From positions 496,001 to 560,000 of the forward strand of contig WEDG01000242.1 of the NCBI GenBank assembly GCA_017591395.1: DNA of 64,000 bases, read 5' to 3'. Both the position numbers and the translations under genes were made by a program. Numbering within the stretch: the stretch's first letter is position 1; each line of letters opens with the position of its first letter. Origin of the DNA: Schistocephalus solidus. Lineage: Eukaryota; Platyhelminthes; Cestoda; Diphyllobothriidea; Diphyllobothriidae. Shown here piece by piece: positions 11,161-22,858 of this stretch. The notes beneath the pieces were generated by a model, which was not told the DNA's origin, ran no database searches, and was given only the letters and a program-made list of their open reading frames with translations.

Positions 11161-12553
11161 ACACGCTTTGTTTGACTCAAAAGAGCGCGCACAGTACAAA
11201 TTCCAGAGAACTGACAGAGAAATTAGAATTTTCCCTGATCGATTTTATGAAAGTTGTTTTTATTAAAGTTGAAGTAGATAATGCTTATGTATTTGAAATG
11301 ATCCTCAAAAGAAACTGCATTTGAAGACCATAATTTTACCTATGATCCTGTTTACGTACGTACGTAGTGCAGGTTCCTCAGAGTAGTCAGTCGTATTTGC
11401 GTGACCTTTCTGTCTTCCTGTTAAAACATTTAAAAACCTTCTTATAAATTAAGTCTCTTATTCTGATGTGAAGCTCGTCCACGCAGTATTCGGTCCTGTT
11501 GGAAGTTCAACCCGATAATCTAGGAGTTACATGCTTCATAGAATCGAAGTGGTTCGATCGGGAAGTGAAATAACAATGGAAAGGAAAGTTTTATTACTCC
11601 GATACTTGCTAAGTAAATTAATATATAGTGGCCTAGAAATTGTATGGAGGTATCATGTGTATTTAAATATAACTGGATAAGTATGTGGGTCGGTAATACT
11701 GGTGCATAAAAACGTGGTCGTAAGTAATGCCATCAGTTATTTGTCGGTTTGTTTCGTGAAGTTCACAAGTGAGAACATTCGGTAGTGAAAAAGATTGAAA
11801 AATTCTAATTCCAGCTCTTTTCTGAGGTGTAAAGTGCAGAAAAAATAAACAGTCATTCAGAAATCAGAACACCAACCAATGAACTGAAGGATGAGTTATG
11901 CAAAAGTCGCTATTCTTTTTCCTGAAATCCATTCCACCCATCCAGCTCATCAGAAATCTTTGGCACAACCTCCTAGAGTGCACAGGCATTTTTCTATAAG
12001 ATCTGCATCACAGGGGAACTGGTATGTAACAATAGTTTTTAGTTATTTTAGCATAACTTATCCACAATGACAACAAAGTATAGAGATTGTGGTGAGTGGC
12101 ACAACGTTCTACTCGTGAGGCAGTTGCGTCATTGTCCACACCCCTTCGCTCAACAGCGGCCTGCCCAAAAGTCTACCTATTGTGCGCTCTGGGAGTTCGC
12201 ATGCTCTCCAACAGTCGAAGAGACCTGCTCAGCGGGCCTCCCCCTCACTCACAGCAACGGCAGGTTTAGACGGTATAGGAGGGGAGGGAGGAGATAAAAT
12301 AAGAAAGGCGTTGTTTCTACCATCAGAATTGCCTATCTTGTCCTCCCCTTTCTAAGAAGGCTTATTGCCCGCCTTCATTCAGAGGTCGTCATTGTACGAC
12401 ATCGTGAGTGCTGTCGAGCTTCTGCCCGCCCTTTCTTCAACCTCAGTTTCTTCTGCCGCTTCTGGCGAACCGACCTCCACCACCCCTGCCCATGCCGGTT
12501 AGAAGCGGCGATAAAGTTGTCAGTCTCCGGCGTCGGCGGCAATGCTACGGAGG

Positions 12554-12555
<2 letters not shown>
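11161..12555. other. No recognised feature
   Basis: AT-rich to about 12060, then a more GC-rich stretch. I saw no protein family, RNA gene or dispersed repeat. Confidence 0.4.

Positions 12556-12584
<29 letters not shown>
12556..12584. repeat. (GA)14 microsatellite
   Basis: Perfect GA dinucleotide run. It gives Arg-Glu or Ser-Leu frames on the two strands, without coding meaning. Confidence 0.95.
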
Positions 12585-12588
<4 letters not shown>

Positions 12589-12752
12589 AGCAATGTGCTA
12601 GGTAAAGGTGTGGGATGAAAATCACTCTCCCCTCTCCCCCACCTTTTTGTGAACGTTATTCACCTATCTCCTCTGTCCGGCTTGGTAAGAGACCAATAGG
12701 TTAGAAGGAGTCACAGATGACGGGGGAAGGGGCGGCGGGAGCTATATGCATG

Positions 12753-12780
12753 ATGCACACACACGCGTGCACGCGCGCAC
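12753..12780. other. Alternating purine-pyrimidine tract (Z-DNA-prone)
   Basis: Twenty-eight bases alternate strictly between purine and pyrimidine and mix CA and CG steps (for example CGTGCACGCGCGCAC). Such sequences favour Z-DNA under negative supercoiling. No gene start is recognised nearby, so a role is not implied. Confidence 0.6.
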
Positions 12781-15425
12781 TGACCGCTACTCAATCGTTC
12801 ACGCGTGCACAGGCGCACAATTCTGCGTGCGTACGTACGTGTGGACCGGTGTCTGGAAGACATCGAGGACTGAAACAGAAGGGGACATTGAAGGAGAGCC
12901 GTCCGGCAGACGCGCGGGGAGATAATTGCGAGGATTGTCATGAGCAAGGCCTATAATTACAACCTCATGAAGCAGGGCAACAACACAAATAGGCTCTTTC
13001 TCTCTGTATTTCGGGGAAAGGGAATGGCGAGAGGCTAAGGTTGTGCGATGGAAAGCGAGGGATGGAGGGGTTGTGAACGATAGACGACGCAACAATCCAC
13101 CAAGACGTCGAGGTTAAACGCGTGTGGAGGCCGGGGGGAGGGAGGTTGGACAGGAGAGGGTCAGGCAAAGACTGGAGGGGAGAGAGCGAAAAGGTAGAGC
13201 TGCTGAGACCGCAGTCTGGTATACGACAATGCGGAAAATCTCCATTTGTCGGCATGGTCAAGTTTGGCGCATCGCTTCTAGAGATAGGAGTGCCAGACCA
13301 TAGCAAAGCGAAAGAAAGGAAAGGCTTTCAATGCAACAAATGCAGTTGTTAGTATGTTGGTCGTATTATAGGGTGGAGTAAAGAGACAAAAAATGTTGGC
13401 TGTAGTCGCCTGTCAACCTATGAAAGAAGTCAAGAGTCAAGGACTAACGTCAGAAGCCAGTTTGTAGCTCAACATAATAACCTGCAAATACGCTGTGAAC
13501 TTAGACTTGAATGTTTATTTTTGGCTTTCACAATGTGACAGTGATACGAGCTAACCAACTGTCTATGAGCCGAGCCTGGTCATGCTCTAGTCCACGATGC
13601 AATACCACATTACAAAATTGCCCTTCAGGGCTCAAAGAAAAGAAGATATTGTGCTTATAGGCTACAATAGTTTGGTTTATTCTCTGCATTGGATTAAGAA
13701 AGCCCACAGACATTTCACCGGGAAACTTTAACTTCATTATTCTGGGGCTTCCTGGGAAATAGAAAATTCTAAAACATGGTCGTCTACAAATTTCCCGGAT
13801 ATCAAGGGCATGGAAACTGTGTCAAAGGCCAGAATTGAATAATTTACCTTTTTCTTCAGCATGTTTGCGTATCATTTCTGCCCTCTACACACCTACATGT
13901 GGTGGATTTCATCTGACTGCCTCATAGGTCTACCGCACCTCTCTCTTAGACCAACCTACCTCGCAGCTTAGCAAGACTCTAAGTCGAGGCCCCAGGCCGG
14001 AAACACGGGTGCCTCAGTCATTCGTTCTCGAGTAAATATGATAAGCGTCTTGGTAACAAAAAGCCTTCTCTATCTTAACCGCATTGTGTAAATAAGAGCA
14101 GAGGAATATCTTTACTCTATGGGTTAAATGGGGCGGCCTGCCTACCATTCCTGAGCAGCCTTGTCACCGAAACCGAGTCCCCAAAAATATATTGGTTTCC
14201 ACTTTCGCCTGGATGCTAGCCAAAAAACGCATGATATTCAATGAGTTGAGCCAGTGGTATATCCGCTCATTATGTACACTCCTTATCTTTACCCTTTAAC
14301 AGGTAAGTGCCCGTGTCTGCCACAGCTCAGTGAATACATCTTTATAGGAACCGTTCATGAGGCTATAGAGTCACTTTCCAACAAGCCAGGAAGCTCTATG
14401 CAAACCGACCGCCATTAAAAGTCAAATCTTTCACTCCGTTCAACATCACTCAGACTGTACATTTCCTTTAAAGTCTCACTACTCGTTTTTTTAAGCTCAT
14501 TCACCGAGCCCTTCAAGTGTCTGTTTGAGTCTGGGAATACAGTTTATTATTTGCCTTTCTGGCTTTTCAAATCGCTTTGGAAAGGCGGCAATTCAATCAC
14601 CAGCACACGCTCAGTTTGATTGGTTAATGAAGACGGATAATTTAAAAAGCTGTGTTATGAATTAACCTTGGTAGTCAAGACTAGGCAAGGGTAAATTTAA
14701 GCAGCAATTCACTCAAAGTAAAACAAAAGGCAATGTTTCTGCGAATGCTTTCATGTGGCACAAACCATCTTTTTTTTCTCTACAGTAAAAATATTACTTT
14801 TTACACCTTAACCAAATGTCATAAACTAAATATGACAAATTTGTTTAAATTCCTTATAATAAATAAGTTGCCGTTTTTATGCACATGAAAGCAGTGCCCT
14901 CTAAAAGAATAAAAGCGAAATGGCACAAATTAAAGCTACCCAATATTTCGGAGAATTAATTTTTGGATACCCAGAAAAACAAACAAACTAACAAACCCCC
15001 TGATGACAGTCGTTCACCCCGCGTACTGGACAGTGATATTCATTCCCTGCACTGGACCCCCCGAACATTGCTCACATCCTACCCTACCTTCCCCTTCCCC
15101 CAGCCCAAGTAACCTCAACACACCGATTTCGTCATGTGGCCAACGTAGGAACGATGATTCTTAGCCTCACGAAATTTATAAACCCTGTCAATTCTTCATG
15201 CTTTCCTTATCCATGTAATTGTACCGGCCCGATGATGAGTTACCGAAAACACGTGTTCGCCGATTTCAATTTTCCGTTTTTATTTGCATGCACTTGTTTA
15301 TACATCTTCTGGTGAGGCGTGGGGGCTTGAATGCAGCTTGCTAAAACTCCCAGAAGAACTGATTGGAGATTGGAAACGTACGTAACGCCATCTATTTCTG
15401 TTCCCACGTGTCTGTTTCAGGGAAC
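12781..15425. other. No gene recognised
   Basis: Purine-rich stretches at 13000-13200 and otherwise unremarkable DNA. The frames at 12799-13095, 12965-13306 and 13122-13352 overlap on opposite strands and look like chance frames in biased sequence. Confidence 0.4.
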
Positions 15426-15426
15426 C

Positions 15427-15730
15427 TTAGCAAAACCGAGAGTTACAATACTTAGTCGAGAAGGTTACATTTGGCCAGCCTTCGGTGAGGTTCTTGCCTA
15501 ATATCTCACAGTAACTATGTTTTTGCAATATTTCATAATAATGACTAGGATTATCTTCTGTCCAGTTAAAGTAATTTAATTTTTTGCAAAATCCTACATT
15601 GTTCCCTGTGCTCTGAGCAAATAGTAATTCAAACGGCCTTTTGTCTGTTAAGCAATTGATAGTAGGGTCATTTAGACTGCACTTCTTTTGATAGACCATG
15701 AAAATAGCCTTGCAAGTAGTTTGGAATGAG
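15427..15730 (-). CDS. Candidate cysteine-rich extracellular exon (unrecognised)
   Basis: A minus-strand frame from about 15726 to 15427 encodes roughly 100 residues with eight or nine cysteines and three N-glycosylation sequons (NWT, NLT, NVT). Its composition is more protein-like than that of neighbouring frames. A possible acceptor CTTGCAAG lies near 15709 and a possible donor AA|GTATTG near 15449, just before the stop. I do not recognise the family and found no linked exon. It could be one exon of a secreted or membrane protein, or a chance frame. Confidence 0.25.
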
Positions 15731-16578
15731 TACTTTTATTGGTTCTTGGGTGGGATCGGCACTTAATAATGCTTGACCGGAAGCTACACTCACTCCTCCC
15801 ATGACTAGGAAGACACAAGCAAGTTAGGCCTTCAAGAAGTCGCCTCAGTCATACAGCCTGCGCGTGCTCATATTCAGCTTCCATGTTTCCTCATCTCTTC
15901 CATTTGAAGTCTTGTCGGTGCGCCCTGCCTCCAGCAGATGATATGGTGTGCGGGCTTGGGCCAGTTTAACTGCGTCCCCATGCACAGCGTGACGAGCTCT
16001 AACAGAAAAATGAGATAACAACCTAGCAACTCGAGGCCGCAGAAAGCGTGCAAATTACGTTAATTAGTCAAAATCGGCTAAAATTTGCCTGAGGTGTGAA
16101 GTTGAACTAACCGGGCTACATGAACTTAACTCCATTTACAGGCTGCTAATGAAGCAATGACGAAGTGAATGGGTGCCCTCTAAAGCCCAAGAGACATTGG
16201 GTTTTTTTTCAGCGCAAATGCGGAAGTACGAAATGTGCTGCAAATCGAACTTGAATAAAATTATGCCATGCATTTCTGAAGAAGAGGAATTCGCCCTTCC
16301 TAGCAGGCATAAACAGCGGCTACGTACCTACCACCTATGCCGTAAAATATGGCTGAAATCACCAAATATAATTTAAAACGATTGCCTTCAATAAGAGTGT
16401 GGTAAGAGTGCGTTCTGGGTAATAAGGTGTCAGGAAGGAGACAAGAACGGTCTCGGTGGGTTATTTTGTTGACGACAGAAGGTCAACAATTTGTTTGCGT
16501 TTCGTTTTCTGGATTTATTTAATCACCTCATCCAGGCCCCCGTCATTGTCTGGAGCGTCTGTTTCGTGGGTAGGCCAT
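15731..16578. other. No recognised feature
   Basis: No repeat family or coding motif seen. Confidence 0.4.
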
Positions 16579-16620
16579 GGAAGAAGAAGAAGAAGAAGAA
16601 GAAGAAGAAGAAGAAGAAAA
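16579..16620. repeat. (GAA)n microsatellite
   Basis: About 14 GAA units. All purine on one strand, so triplex-prone. Confidence 0.95.
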
Positions 16621-16789
16621 ATGTGGTTCAGATGGTAAACCATGCAGGCAAGACTGTAACGACCTCATATGTGGCCCCATGTAGTCTTTGCTTCTAAAAA
16701 ACACATAGTTATGTCCCATTTGTAGGCTTAAGTTTATCCGCCCTTTCCTTTTGCTCATTCCCGTCACGCACCCTTTAAGTGCTTCCATA

Positions 16790-16995
16790 AGGGTTAACGT
16801 TTGGCTTAGGTTTGGAGGTGAGTATTTGCGCTAGGACTAAGGGTTAGCGTTAGAGACTGGGTTTGTGGGTTTAGCGTAAGAGTTAAGCTTATGGTTGGAT
16901 TGAAGTAGCGTTAAAGTTAGTTCTGGGCTTAGGGGTTCGGTTTAAGGGTTTACGGTTATGAATCGGTTTCATACGTAGGCTTAGGGGTTTGGAGT
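16790..16995 (+). repeat. Degenerate telomere-like repeat tract
   Basis: Many irregularly spaced variants of GGGTTAGCGTTAG and GGCTTAGGGGTTCGG resemble the core of the F elements. I could not find the flanking inverted arms, so this may be a core remnant or an independent degenerate tract. Confidence 0.5.
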
Positions 16996-18095
16996 ATATT
17001 TCTCAATCTTGTCAACTTTAATTATGTCCTTAGTCGTGACCATCAAGGCAATCGAATTTAACGATATATTCCTTTTACTGTCTCTTTCAGTTTGATTTTC
17101 TATCCTTGTTTGCACGAGCTCGCCTGAGATATCAAATCAATACCCTCAATTAATTGGTTCTCCGTCCATTTATAACGCCTGATCTTGAGTATTTGAAGTT
17201 CACACTTGCATTTTTACTCTTTATTTGTTTATTTAAACAAACTGAAAGGTACCTGAAAACCGTTATATGTCAGTTCCGTGGACCTCACCCCAAGTACCGC
17301 CATTCCCATATCATATGAGTCCGTGTCTTATGTTTTCTGCGTGGGGCCATATATCTGACCGTTTCCGGCACGACATCTTGTGCACGATGCCTGGAAATGA
17401 AGGTATTAGCCTGAAGTTTCGGATTTTCGCGATCGACAGAGATGAAACATCAGGGTAATAAACTTAATTTTCCAACGATCTCATCTTTTTTTCTTCTTCT
17501 TCTTTCTTCTTCTTCTTCTTCTTCTTCTTCTTCTTCTTCTTCTTCTGAACTGCTTCCTAAAACTCACCTCTTTGCTTCGATCGACAGCTTGTATGTCTGC
17601 GCTCAGGGGGTGCTATGGAAACGTTGGGATCTTAGTTTCAGCTTTAAGTGTTTGGGGTTGGTACATTCCATTAAAACCCCATCTTGGCGAAATATTTTGC
17701 CTCGATGATCCTCTTTTCATCATCGCGATGTAAAGTGCCTCTTCTAGTGGTCCACAATGCTATAAACATAAGAAGTGGCCTACATACGTCTACACCTTAT
17801 TCATGCAAACAGCGTTTCCCAAAAGACCTTCTGTGTACTTCTTCATCCTAGCTTGCCACCACCTTCCCAGTGATGTTGAACAGCCTCCAAAAATGATGAA
17901 AACATGTCGGAAATGTTTGATGCTGTTGACAAAGTACCGAGTTTAACTTGCTGCTGTGTTAGGTGATTGTCCTTGGCAATTTTCTGGCAGGATTTATAAT
18001 GAGGGTTTATTATACTGAATAACACAGATCAGCATTGTCTTATTTAAAATGTGAGCGAAGGGGCATTCAGGACGTCCAGCTACACATTACCTAGT
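16996..18095. repeat. (TTC)n microsatellite in otherwise featureless DNA
   Basis: TTC units run from about 17489 to 17546 with one early interruption. Nothing else in the stretch was recognised; short frames show no motif. Confidence 0.6.
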
Positions 18096-18099
18096 CCAA

Positions 18100-18320
18100 T
18101 TTACAAGTAAATAGGTGGTAGTTGTTCCATCCCGTATTCCCTTAATGCTGTGTGGCTGCCTGTGAGGGTTCTAGACTTAGGCTGTTCGTGGCAATACGCT
18201 AGCCTTTAAATCTCTCTGCAATCAGGCAAGTCCCGAGTGTTACTTCCGTGACTTTAAATATTCCCAATGGCAGCCTGCAGAGCAGAAGTCCGTGGCTTAA
18301 TGAGTAAGGCGACAACGGGC
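18100..18320 (+). repeat. Degenerate R1 copy
   Basis: Blocks resembling R1 occur in the right order: GCTGCCTGTGAGGGTTCTAG, CGTGGCAATACGCTAGCC and, after an eroded part, CCGTGGCTTAATGAGTAAGG, which corresponds to the A-box side. The B-box is not recognisable. Confidence 0.45.
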
Positions 18321-19258
18321 ATTTTAGACAGTTCCTCTCATTGTTTTGAAGATGAAAATGGAAAGTATGCCGCAAATGGTTATCTCTGTCGCAGTTAACT
18401 GTGTGTGTAATGGTTATGGAAACCGCCTGCTGACGCTAGTGCACATTTGCGCTCTTAGCTGATGTGTACAGTGCATCAATCGCTGAAATTTTGTTAAAGA
18501 GCAGAACTTGGGGCTTAATCGACTGCTGACTGTTGTCTTCCCTCATCAAGTCTTTTAGGGCCACGGACAACAGCCCCTCGAGATCAGCGCCCGTTGAATT
18601 TCGGAGGCCCGCCACTCGCCCATTCTTCCACCCGCTTCCCTCCCCCTGAATCCCACCTTGATGAGGGAAGGGCCCCCCGGCCCATCTAGACTGATCACAC
18701 GGACACATAAGGGCGATAATGACCTTTCAGGGGGTGGGGGAGACAAGAGGCAAAGGGCTGTGGAGGGCCGACGACAAGTTTGAGGACGTGTATTGGTCAG
18801 GCCAAAGACTCTTGTGCCGTTGTTTGCAGGCGACCTGCGTCATTGATCGCTGGGGGACCTCCGTCCCCTTCCCTACTCCCAACAGGGGTCAGCTGAACCT
18901 CTTGAAGGAGCGAACCCTTTGCTGGCAGCACTTACCTTGTGACGATAATTTCGGTCGACCGCCTGCAAAAAATGACCTACAGAACCTACCGAACAGATGG
19001 TTTCTAACGCACATTAGAGCATACCCGGTTCGCTAAACAGCGGTAAAACATGTCCCGCCCTGGGGTGCACGAACTTATTTATAGCATTTCTATTGTTCTC
19101 GATTAGTTCAGATGTGATCTCGACTATTTTGCTAAATGCGGTCTCTTAATCGTGGGGCTTTGTGTGTTGGGTTCACTGAACGTCCAGCATACATAAGTAT
19201 CGCTCAGGGGAAAAAGGCGCAGAATATTGTTAGTGAGCCAGAAAAAGGAGCAGTTATT
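18321..19258. other. No recognised feature
   Basis: Frames on both strands around 18436-19036 overlap and lack motifs. Confidence 0.35.
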
Positions 19259-19435
19259 AAATTATTTACCATACTGACAGCACAGATCCTGGACAGTCAC
19301 GTGTTTCGCCTGTATTCTGTCACTGCACGGCATAACTGCGAGAGGTTCGACTCATAAGTGGGTCCCCCTGTATTCCATGTGTGGTTTCTGGTAGATAGTC
19401 CAGTTTTGAAATTTCAGCTTTTTAATTTGCTCATC
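19259..19435 (+). repeat. R4 dispersed repeat copy
   Basis: Begins AAATTATTTACC, passes through CACGTGTTTCGCC, TTCTGTCACTGCACGGCATA and GAGGTTCGACTCATAAGTGG, and ends AGTTTTGAAATTTCAGC and TTTTTAATTTGCTC. The same block order occurs at 20998-21143 and in the inverted pair at 36299-36635. An R2 copy starts immediately after it. Confidence 0.7.
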
Positions 19436-19790
19436 GAGTCGGACGCGGTTCACCGTGTGCCCCGCGGAGTGGTGGGCGCGGGGACGGTGACTCGCGCGCG
19501 GATGAGTTGGTAGTGATAATGGTAGATGGGTGCTCACCGATCGATTACCGGACTCACTCGTCCTTATGTGCCGTAGTGGCTAGTGATATAGGCAGAATGA
19601 CATTAGTGATAGTGGTAATGGTATTGATATTAGACTTGCACATCGTCTATCCTACTCCCTCCTTCCTGCTCCACCTGGGCCTGGTGTCAAGAGCGAGAGT
19701 CGAGAAGACCAGAGGCAGAATTGGGCATGCCGTAAACCTGCGCCTAGGCATGCCACCGGATCCCCAGGTACGCATACAGTGGAACAGGAT
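19436..19790 (+). repeat. R2 dispersed repeat copy with internal insertion
   Basis: Starts with TCGGACGCGGTTCACCGTGT and GGGGACGGTGACTCGCGCGC, then carries about 130 bp of (GTAGTGATA)-like sequence absent from other copies. It resumes with TAGACTTGCACATCGTCTAT, GGTGTCAAGAGCGAGAGTCG and GCATGCCACC. The distal end is missing. Confidence 0.65.
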
Positions 19791-19826
19791 ATCATAAAAC
19801 GAGAAGAGAGATGGCACAGATACCAA

Positions 19827-19828
<2 letters not shown>

Positions 19829-19861
<33 letters not shown>
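19829..19861. repeat. (GA)16 microsatellite
   Basis: Near-perfect GA dinucleotide run about 40 bp after the R2 copy. Confidence 0.95.
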
Positions 19862-19863
<2 letters not shown>

Positions 19864-20093
19864 GAGTATCCTGAAAGCCACATTAAGAAGAAGACATTAC
19901 AGCCGGAACTTCAGTTCATCAGTCGGCCACTGCACATGGGCTGACTGCGAAGTCCGAATTACACCGCCTTCATTGGGATGGATGCAAGCCCGACAGATTT
20001 TTTAGTGAGGATTATCCGCTGCGAGTCACCCCCCACTTTACCTTTACCATGTAATAGCCAGTAGTCTGAGGAGGTCTTCCAACAGATGCTGAG

Positions 20094-20314
20094 AGATGGC
20101 GAAGTGAGAAGTAGATGCGATCGCTGGGACAAGAGCTTTATTCGCATGAAGTTTCGGATTCCAACTCGAACCCGTATCTGATCCTGTCTCTAATGATGGG
20201 TCAGAGTTAGAATCTGAACGTCAGGCGAATAAAGCTCTTGTCCTAGCGATCGCATCTACTTCTTCTTCTCAATTACTTCCTGGGACTCGCATTTTCGCTT
20301 AGATGGCGAAGTGA
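20094..20314. mobile_element. Hairpin insertion with 14-bp target duplication
   Basis: AGATGGCGAAGTGA occurs at 20094-20107 and again at 20301-20314, flanking 193 bp. Inside, AGATGCGATCGCTGGGACAA near 20113 and TTGTCCTAGCGATCGCATCT near 20246-20265 are inverted copies. The arms extend inward through GAGCTTTATTCG and GGATTCCAACTCGAACCC to a spacer of about 20 bp. One arm (GATGCGATCGTTAGGAAAAG) recurs alone at 38512. The 14-bp duplication suggests insertion by a target-primed or transposase route. The palindrome may come from two inverted copies of one retroelement tail; that is inference. Confidence 0.75.
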
Positions 20315-20795
20315 CTGACAAAGCTAAGCAACCCGTTTGCCCAGTACAAACACACACGATGTGTTCCCTACACGCTACAACAGGATTTAACCTAAAATGG
20401 ACTGGGCGAATCGGAACTCCCATATGTGACTGCTATAGAGATCAGATGGAGAAGAAGCCAAAGAACGTGACTCCCTTTTACATGAGAGGTGCCGACTCCG
20501 TGTCTTTTGTGGGTGACGTTGGGCAGATTAATAGGTCATGTTTGTGCTGGTGAGAGTTCTGGTGAGACGGTTTGCCGGAAGTATTTTACTGCAGGTTTTC
20601 TTGGATGCTTATGTGATCATTTAGTCCCGTGCGGTGACTGAATGCACGTGGTCAGTGTGGACAGCCGAGACCGGTGCTTCGAGTGTATGCTGGGGCTCCT
20701 GACACTGGTCCACCGATCTCGGTGCCATGGATTCGGAAGTGACCGACCAGGCCGATATGTGAGGTGAAAGTACGGTAGCAATGTGATTAGGTTGG
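20315..20795. other. No recognised feature
   Basis: The frame at 20311-20553 (+) has a few Cys/Trp residues but no family resemblance. Confidence 0.35.
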
Positions 20796-20799
20796 GGCG

Positions 20800-20970
20800 A
20801 GACCACACTGCTATTGGTGAGGCCTCCGAAACGGGTCACATGGTAGATGCGCTGGACCAACACGGGGGTCAAATCAGGGTACGACAGGTGTTATTTTGGA
20901 TGTGGTCCCATTACAAATGCCGAGCATGGGGTCGCACTTGCCCAACATGGGGTTGGTGTAGGGTGAACGA
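20800..20970 (-). repeat. R2 dispersed repeat, distal half
   Basis: The minus strand matches the R2 distal half: on the plus strand CGGGTCACATGGTAGATGCG, GGACCAACACGGGGGTCAAA and ACAAATGCCGAGCATGGGGT are revcomp blocks of the 5757 copy. Confidence 0.7.
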
Positions 20971-20997
20971 CGGGGACGTTTGTGGAGACAGCAAAGG

Positions 20998-21143
20998 TAC
21001 GGGTATTAACTAAAAGCCCTGACACATGTGTCGCCGATATTCTACCACTGCATGACACAGCTGCGAGGAGTTCGACTCAGCAGTGGGTCCGCTGTGTGGT
21101 TTCTGGTAGATACACCAGTTTGGAAATTTCAGCTTTTTTGTAT
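20998..21143 (+). repeat. R4 dispersed repeat copy
   Basis: Contains GGGTATTAACTAAAAGCCCT, GTCGCCGATATTCTACCACT, GGAGTTCGACTCAGCAGTGG and TGTGTGGTTTCTGGTAGATA, ending TTTGGAAATTTCAGCTTTTT. It lacks the first few bases of the 19259 copy. Confidence 0.7.
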
Positions 21144-22858
21144 GACGTCATGTGAAATTCAATACGGTGACGATAAGATATGTGGCCCTGCTGAGAAAAC
21201 GACAGGCTAGGACTCTTATAAGACAGGAATGGTCGCAAATGCGGTTTTATGGGTAAGGCAAATGAAACTGAAAGATAGCTAGTTGCAGACAGTGAAAGCA
21301 ACTTGCATTTACACCAATAAAGCGGAAAAATTGGAGCACAAAACTTCAAAATTGGAGCTGTAAATGTGCGGAAAACTAAAATTGAGGGATTTGGTCAGAT
21401 TTTCCAGACAAACTGAACCCAGGTCCGTGATTACCAATTACATTGACGGAGAAAGTGAGAGGAATATATGGTTAAATCCAACTCTCGTTATGGTCCGACT
21501 ACGTCTAAAACCTAACCCCAGAACTTACCTCTAATCCCAAACCAAACGCTACTCCGATTTGTATCACTTGAAGGAGGGAAAGTTGAGGGATTTAAACTAG
21601 GCCTTCCAAACTAACACAAGCATTTAATGGAAGTAAAGACTATGTGAGGCCACGCATCTAATCATCACCATCAACACATCTGAAAACACTTATCAAAAAA
21701 TAAAGCTCGGTTCAGATCCCATCTGCAAACCTCTGCGGTGTTGTTCCTTCTGTTTTGTCGAACATTTTAGAACCAAGTTTCCTTAAACCTATCCCAGCCA
21801 TTTTAATAGCAGACAGGGGGTAGCTAACACAATCATACTTAACGTTTTTAGGCTACTTTAGCAAATGGAAAATATGAGGGAACGTCCGATTGGAGGCAAG
21901 ACGAATAAAATTTAATTTGTAGCTTCGAAGCTGCTGGTTAAAGAATGGCTTACTTCATTAAACGAACAGTTTTTGTTAGCTTCTAACCCATGAGTTCTTA
22001 TGTGGTAATTTAGGCAGTAAGTTTTCCATTATACCACGGTCGTACTACCGGCTGTCTTCCTTTCCGTATCGCTTCCGCACAGCAAAACCCTTGTGGTTCG
22101 CAGACAGGTCATAGACCACCCAGCGCACGCCGATCGGAGAAAAACGACTAAGCTCAATTAATGCCACTCAGAGAGTTAGCTCGCGTTTGGAGCTGGTAAT
22201 CAATTTACAGGATTTCCAGAAATTAACAAAACGTTTACATAACTAAGCTGGGAAGTTGGATTGAGATTTAAACCTACATGGGAAACAATGGTGCCCCGGA
22301 CTGGTCGTATGCCATAGTCATACAGATGTGTAATATCTCCACAGTTGCATTTTACGCGCCTCTATGACCTTGGCCCGGTGACATCCTTCAGATCTACGTT
22401 GGGGCACTAAGTTATAGTTTGGAGACAAGAGTACCGCCTCTCCAATGGAGCGGGTGGAAGGATCTCGAGGAACAAGAAGACTAGGCCGGGCGAGATAATT
22501 AAATCTGTAACTAATATCTCTTTTTCTTCTTCTAGGCAACTTGAAACCCTGTCACCCATCGAAATACCAAGTCGAACAGATTTCTATTGGCCGAGCACGT
22601 CAAAGTGCTGCCCTAGGAATTACTCCTTGGAAGTCACTCGTAGAAGGGTTAAAAAGGTCGAAGGTGACCACCGATCACCCATCGTCACTATTTTACATCG
22701 ATAAACGAAGAAGATGAGATCAAATTTCACTGTTATTTTTTCAACGAAAACTGGAAAAATCGACCTCAAGAAGAAGCACATGAGCGCGTCGGGAAGCGGG
22801 GTAGCTGGAGTGAAGCAGGGGTGAGGCAAAGAAGGGGACTATATTATAGCGAGTATCT
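21144..22858. other. 3' flank of the Sp6-9 gene; small telomere-like tract
   Basis: At 21505-21550 there are a few CCTAACCCC-like variants resembling F-element cores, without arms. No convincing minus-strand AATAAA was found downstream of the Sp6-9 stop, so the 3' end of that gene is not placed. Confidence 0.4.
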
